Part shown: piece after piece, positions 61,478-64,000 of the stretch | Position numbering within the stretch: the first letter of the stretch is position 1 | Layout: each line of letters starts with the position of its first letter | Position numbers and translations under genes: made by a program | The notes under the pieces: model-generated | Told to the model about the DNA's origin: nothing | What the model saw: the letters and a program-made list of their open reading frames with translations, nothing else | Database searches by the model: none | DNA from: Bacteroidales bacterium | GTDB lineage: Bacteria; Bacteroidota; Bacteroidia; Bacteroidales; F082 | Direction of reading: 5' to 3' | DNA length: 64,000 nt | Assembly: GCA_016290215.1 (NCBI GenBank) | Contig: JAEETH010000010.1 | Span: forward strand, 28,697 to 92,696

Positions 61478-63733
61478 ATGAAAAAGCAGAGCATTATCCT
61501 CTCGCTATGCCTCGTTTGCGCTCTTTTCGCCACGAAAGGCATGACCCAAAACAATCTCGTCCTTCGTGAAGACAATATCGAAGCCATCCTTCATGCCATG
61601 ACCATTGAGGAAAAAGTCGGGCTTTTGGTAGGTAGTCAGGAAGACATGATGCCTGGCGCAGCGGGTAACACCCGACCGATACCACGTCTTGGCATCCCGA
61701 TGACGATACTCTGCGACGGTCCTGCTGGACTCAACATCGAGCCCAAGCGCGAAGGTACAGACCAGACCTTCTACTGCACCGGCTTCCCCACTGGCACGGC
61801 TATGGCCAGCTCGTGGGACGTCGCCTTGATGGAATATGTGACCACCGCCATGGGCAACGAGGTGCTGGAATATGGTGCAGACGTCATCCTCGCCCCTGGC
61901 ATGAACCTCCATCGTAACCCGCTCTGTGGCCGCAACTTCGAGTATTACTCTGAAGACCCACTACTGTCAGGTAAGATGGCAGCAGCCTTCGTGCGTGGAA
62001 TACAAAAGAACGGTGTGGGCACCTCGGTAAAACACTATGCTGCGAACAACCAAGAAATCAACCGCAGGGAAAACGATGCACGCATCAGCGACCGAGCCTT
62101 GAGAGAGCTCTATCTCAAGAACTTTGAAATCGCCGTCAAGGAAGGCAAACCGTGGACGGTGATGTCGTCGTACAACAAAATCAACGGCGACTACACGCAG
62201 CAGAAACACTGGCTGCTCACCACCGTGCTCCGCGACGAATGGGGTTTCGACGGCATCGTGATGACCGACTGGGGCGTGAAAGAAGGCACGGTGAAAGCCG
62301 CCAAAGCAGGCAACGACTTGATGGAGCCTGGTCGGCCCATTGAAATGGAGCGTCTTTTGGCTGCCGTCAACAGCGGTGAAATCAGTATGGAAGAAATTGA
62401 CCGCAACGTGCGCAACATCTTGAAATACATTGTTAAGACCCCGCATTTCCGCAAGTATAAGTTCTCCAACAAGCCCGACTTGAAAGCTCATGCTGCCGTG
62501 GCACGCAAAGCTACCGAAGAGAGCATCGTCCTCCTTAAAAACGACGACAACACTTTGCCGATGAAAGGCAACGAGAAAGTAGCCCTTTATGGCATCACCT
62601 CAGTCGACTTCTTTGGCATCGGAACAGGTTCAGGCGAAGTCAACACGGCACATATCGCCAACATGCAGGAAGCCATGACTGCAGCAGGCTTCACCTTGGA
62701 CAATGACTTGGCCGAATACTATCGACTCTGCTATGCCACCCAAACTACAACGGAAAAGATGGACGGCAGCGCCATCGACAAACGTCACCGCCCAGAGCCA
62801 ACAGTTTCTGTGAAAGCCATTGAACGTCAGGCCAAAGACAACGATGTGGCCGTCGTGGTCTTGGGAAGAATCGCAGGCGAAGGAGCCGACCGTGCCGTGA
62901 AAGACGACTTTGAACTTACCTCCATCGAGCGGGAACTGCTGCAAAATGTCAGCATAAACTACCATAAGGAGGGCAAGAAAGTCATGGTAGTGTTGAACAT
63001 CGTCGGCGCCATCGAGACCGCCTCGTGGAAAAACATGGTCGACGCCATTGTGTTGCCGTGGACGCCTGGACAAGAAGGTGCCCATGCCGTGGCCGACATC
63101 CTGAAGGGCAAGGTGAATCCCTCAGGCAAGTTGGCCATGACATTGCCTGTCAACTACATGGACGCACCCTCTTCGAGGAACTTCCCTTACACTTGGGACA
63201 TGACCAACGGCAAAAAAGGTGAGAGAAAGAACGTGGACTTCACGGACTATGAAGAAGACATCTGGGTAGGCTACCGCTACTTCCAGACCAACAAAGTGGA
63301 GGTCTCCTACCCCTTCGGCTACGGCTTGAGCTATACGACTTTCTCCTACTCCAAGCCATCGGTAAAAGCCGACAAGGAAGGCTTCACCGCCACCATCACC
63401 GTGACCAACACAGGCAAAGTGGCTGGACGTGAGATCGTTGAACTTTACGTGGCCGCTCCTGCGGGAGGTCTCGAAAAGCCTGCCCGTGAGTTGAAAGCCT
63501 TTGCCAAGACCAAGCTTCTTTCCCCTGGTCAGTCAGAGACCTTGACGATGAAAGTCAGTGCCTATGAGATGGCATCGTTCAACGAGGAACACTCGGCTTG
63601 GGAAACTGCCGCTGGCACCTACCAAGTCATGTTTGGCGCCTCTGCTACCGACATCCGCGCAACGGCCTCGTTCAACTTCAAGAAGGCGCAAGATTGGCCG
63701 GTGCATGACGTTTTGGGAGCGCCTAAAGAGTGA
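61478..63733 (+). CDS. GH3 family beta-glucosidase-like enzyme
   Basis: The 751-residue protein has a signal peptide (ILSLCLVCALFATKGMTQ). GH3 features are MTIEEKVGLLVGSQEDM, LGIPMTILCDGPAGLNIEP, VILAPGMNLHRNPLCGRNFE, KHYAANNQE, the nucleophile loop DGIVMTDWGVKEGT, a second sandwich domain with LLKNDDNTLPMKGNEKVALYG and a C-terminal FnIII-like domain. It likely removes terminal beta-linked sugars in the periplasm. It starts 6 bp after the C25 gene stop, so both may be co-transcribed, and ends before a terminator hairpin. Confidence 0.92.
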   Translation: MKKQSIILSLCLVCALFATKGMTQNNLVLREDNIEAILHAMTIEEKVGLLVGSQEDMMPGAAGNTRPIPRLGIPMTILCDGPAGLNIEPKREGTDQTFYCTGFPTGTAMASSWDVALMEYVTTAMGNEVLEYGADVILAPGMNLHRNPLCGRNFEYYSEDPLLSGKMAAAFVRGIQKNGVGTSVKHYAANNQEINRRENDARISDRALRELYLKNFEIAVKEGKPWTVMSSYNKINGDYTQQKHWLLTTVLRDEWGFDGIVMTDWGVKEGTVKAAKAGNDLMEPGRPIEMERLLAAVNSGEISMEEIDRNVRNILKYIVKTPHFRKYKFSNKPDLKAHAAVARKATEESIVLLKNDDNTLPMKGNEKVALYGITSVDFFGIGTGSGEVNTAHIANMQEAMTAAGFTLDNDLAEYYRLCYATQTTTEKMDGSAIDKRHRPEPTVSVKAIERQAKDNDVAVVVLGRIAGEGADRAVKDDFELTSIERELLQNVSINYHKEGKKVMVVLNIVGAIETASWKNMVDAIVLPWTPGQEGAHAVADILKGKVNPSGKLAMTLPVNYMDAPSSRNFPYTWDMTNGKKGERKNVDFTDYEEDIWVGYRYFQTNKVEVSYPFGYGLSYTTFSYSKPSVKADKEGFTATITVTNTGKVAGREIVELYVAAPAGGLEKPARELKAFAKTKLLSPGQSETLTMKVSAYEMASFNEEHSAWETAAGTYQVMFGASATDIRATASFNFKKAQDWPVHDVLGAPKE

Positions 63734-63762
63734 TTTCTTGATAGTGTTTCTTGATACTTTAC

Positions 63763-63791
63763 AGCCCGCTTGAAGGAGATTCAGGCGGGCT
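63763..63791 (+). terminator. Rho-independent terminator after the GH3 gene
   Basis: AGCCCGCTTGA and TCAGGCGGGCT pair at 10 of 11 positions (plus one G-T) around a short loop, followed by a T-rich tail. Confidence 0.8.
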
Positions 63792-63854
63792 GATTTTGAT
63801 TTTGTTTATTCTATCATTTGGAAGGTAACTTTTCAGTGTGTATTTTTATGAATG

Positions 63855-64000
63855 TTAAAAAATCCCGCTAGAAATCACATCCAATTTCCATCCCTTGTCT
63901 GTTTTCTTTACCAAACAATCCCAGAAACCTGAACGAGCCGAAACGGAAACAAGATAAGTATCCTCTTCGTCATCAACCTTAAACATAGGAGACAAATGAT
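63855..64000 (-). CDS. Partial minus-strand gene, C-terminal 47 residues only
   Basis: The minus-strand frame is open from the right edge to a TAA at 63855-63857 and reads HLSPMFKVDDEEDTYLVSVS, then ARSGFWDCLVKKTDKGWKLD and VISSGIF. The pattern (charged strand, Trp-containing strand, hydrophobic end) is like the last strands of a small NTF2/DUF4878-like domain, but too little is visible to name it. Confidence 0.55.
   Translation of the reverse strand, partial: HLSPMFKVDDEEDTYLVSVSARSGFWDCLVKKTDKGWKLDVISSGIF

Noticed and set aside
1-64000. tRNA, rRNA or riboswitch
   Set aside because: No cloverleaf, rRNA or known riboswitch pattern was recognised by eye; a dedicated search was not possible.

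Overview
The window looks like a chromosome segment from a member of the Bacteroidetes, most likely an uncultured Bacteroidales from a gut-type habitat. Evidence: many genes are preceded by a TAnnTTTG -7 element; two proteins end in type IX secretion (T9SS) sorting domains; there is a gingipain-like C25 peptidase, a GH109 lipoprotein, meso-diaminopimelate dehydrogenase, an rSAM/lipoprotein pair and AbiEii-type modules. Species cannot be named from the sequence. No rRNA, tRNA, CRISPR array or complete insertion sequence was seen.

Layout. 1-14059 (minus): three consecutive giant exported proteins built from hydrophobic-Y/F-GG-G/C/S repeats (one truncated by the window edge). 14326-18359: a DMT transporter, two unrelated type II toxin-antitoxin pairs on either side of an exported EEP-family phosphatase/nuclease, and a thioredoxin-like protein. 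18400-21116: a sugar-kinase-like protein divergent from a GH109 lipoprotein, plausibly N-acetylhexosamine use. 21123-28644 (minus): a secreted GH-like protein, a membrane GT2 fusion, alkaline phosphatase and a two-gene transketolase. 28869-38030 (minus): a type I restriction-modification locus (hsdM, DUF1016 nuclease, hsdS, membrane protein, DUF2971, hsdR). 38163-42270: a TPM protein, degraded copies of a small basic gene, an IS982 remnant and a caspase-like protease with a tightly coupled beta-rich partner that may be a divergent gasdermin. 42271-44448: a T9SS cargo with seven InlB-type repeats. 44546-49674: housekeeping genes (TPR, DUF368/PopT, aroE, rlmD, aroK). 49785-51347: radical SAM/SPASM protein with its lipoprotein. 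51444-55528: beta-barrel protein, GH3 and ddh. 55600-57840: AbiEii-type module and an AT-rich calpain-like lipoprotein. 58064-63733: C25 T9SS peptidase and a second GH3. A partial minus-strand gene closes the window.

A striking feature is the density of short palindromic repeats. One ~120 bp nested inverted repeat occurs three times between genes, once separating the two transketolase halves. Other palindromic elements lie in frame inside coding sequence: in the EEP protein, the thioredoxin-like protein and the DUF1016 linker. A related set forms the leader of a GH3 lipoprotein, whose reading frame could wrongly be extended through it. Several genes (thioredoxin-like, aroE, sugar kinase) have their last codons inside inverted repeats.

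Best candidates for new biology: the caspase/gasdermin-like pair, the giant YGGG-repeat operon, the hsdS cassette bounded by a 42 bp direct repeat of the hsdS 3' end, the rSAM/lipoprotein pair with a duplicated IYG-S/T-P motif, and the coding-embedded palindromes. All functional statements come from reading motifs by eye; no database search was run.
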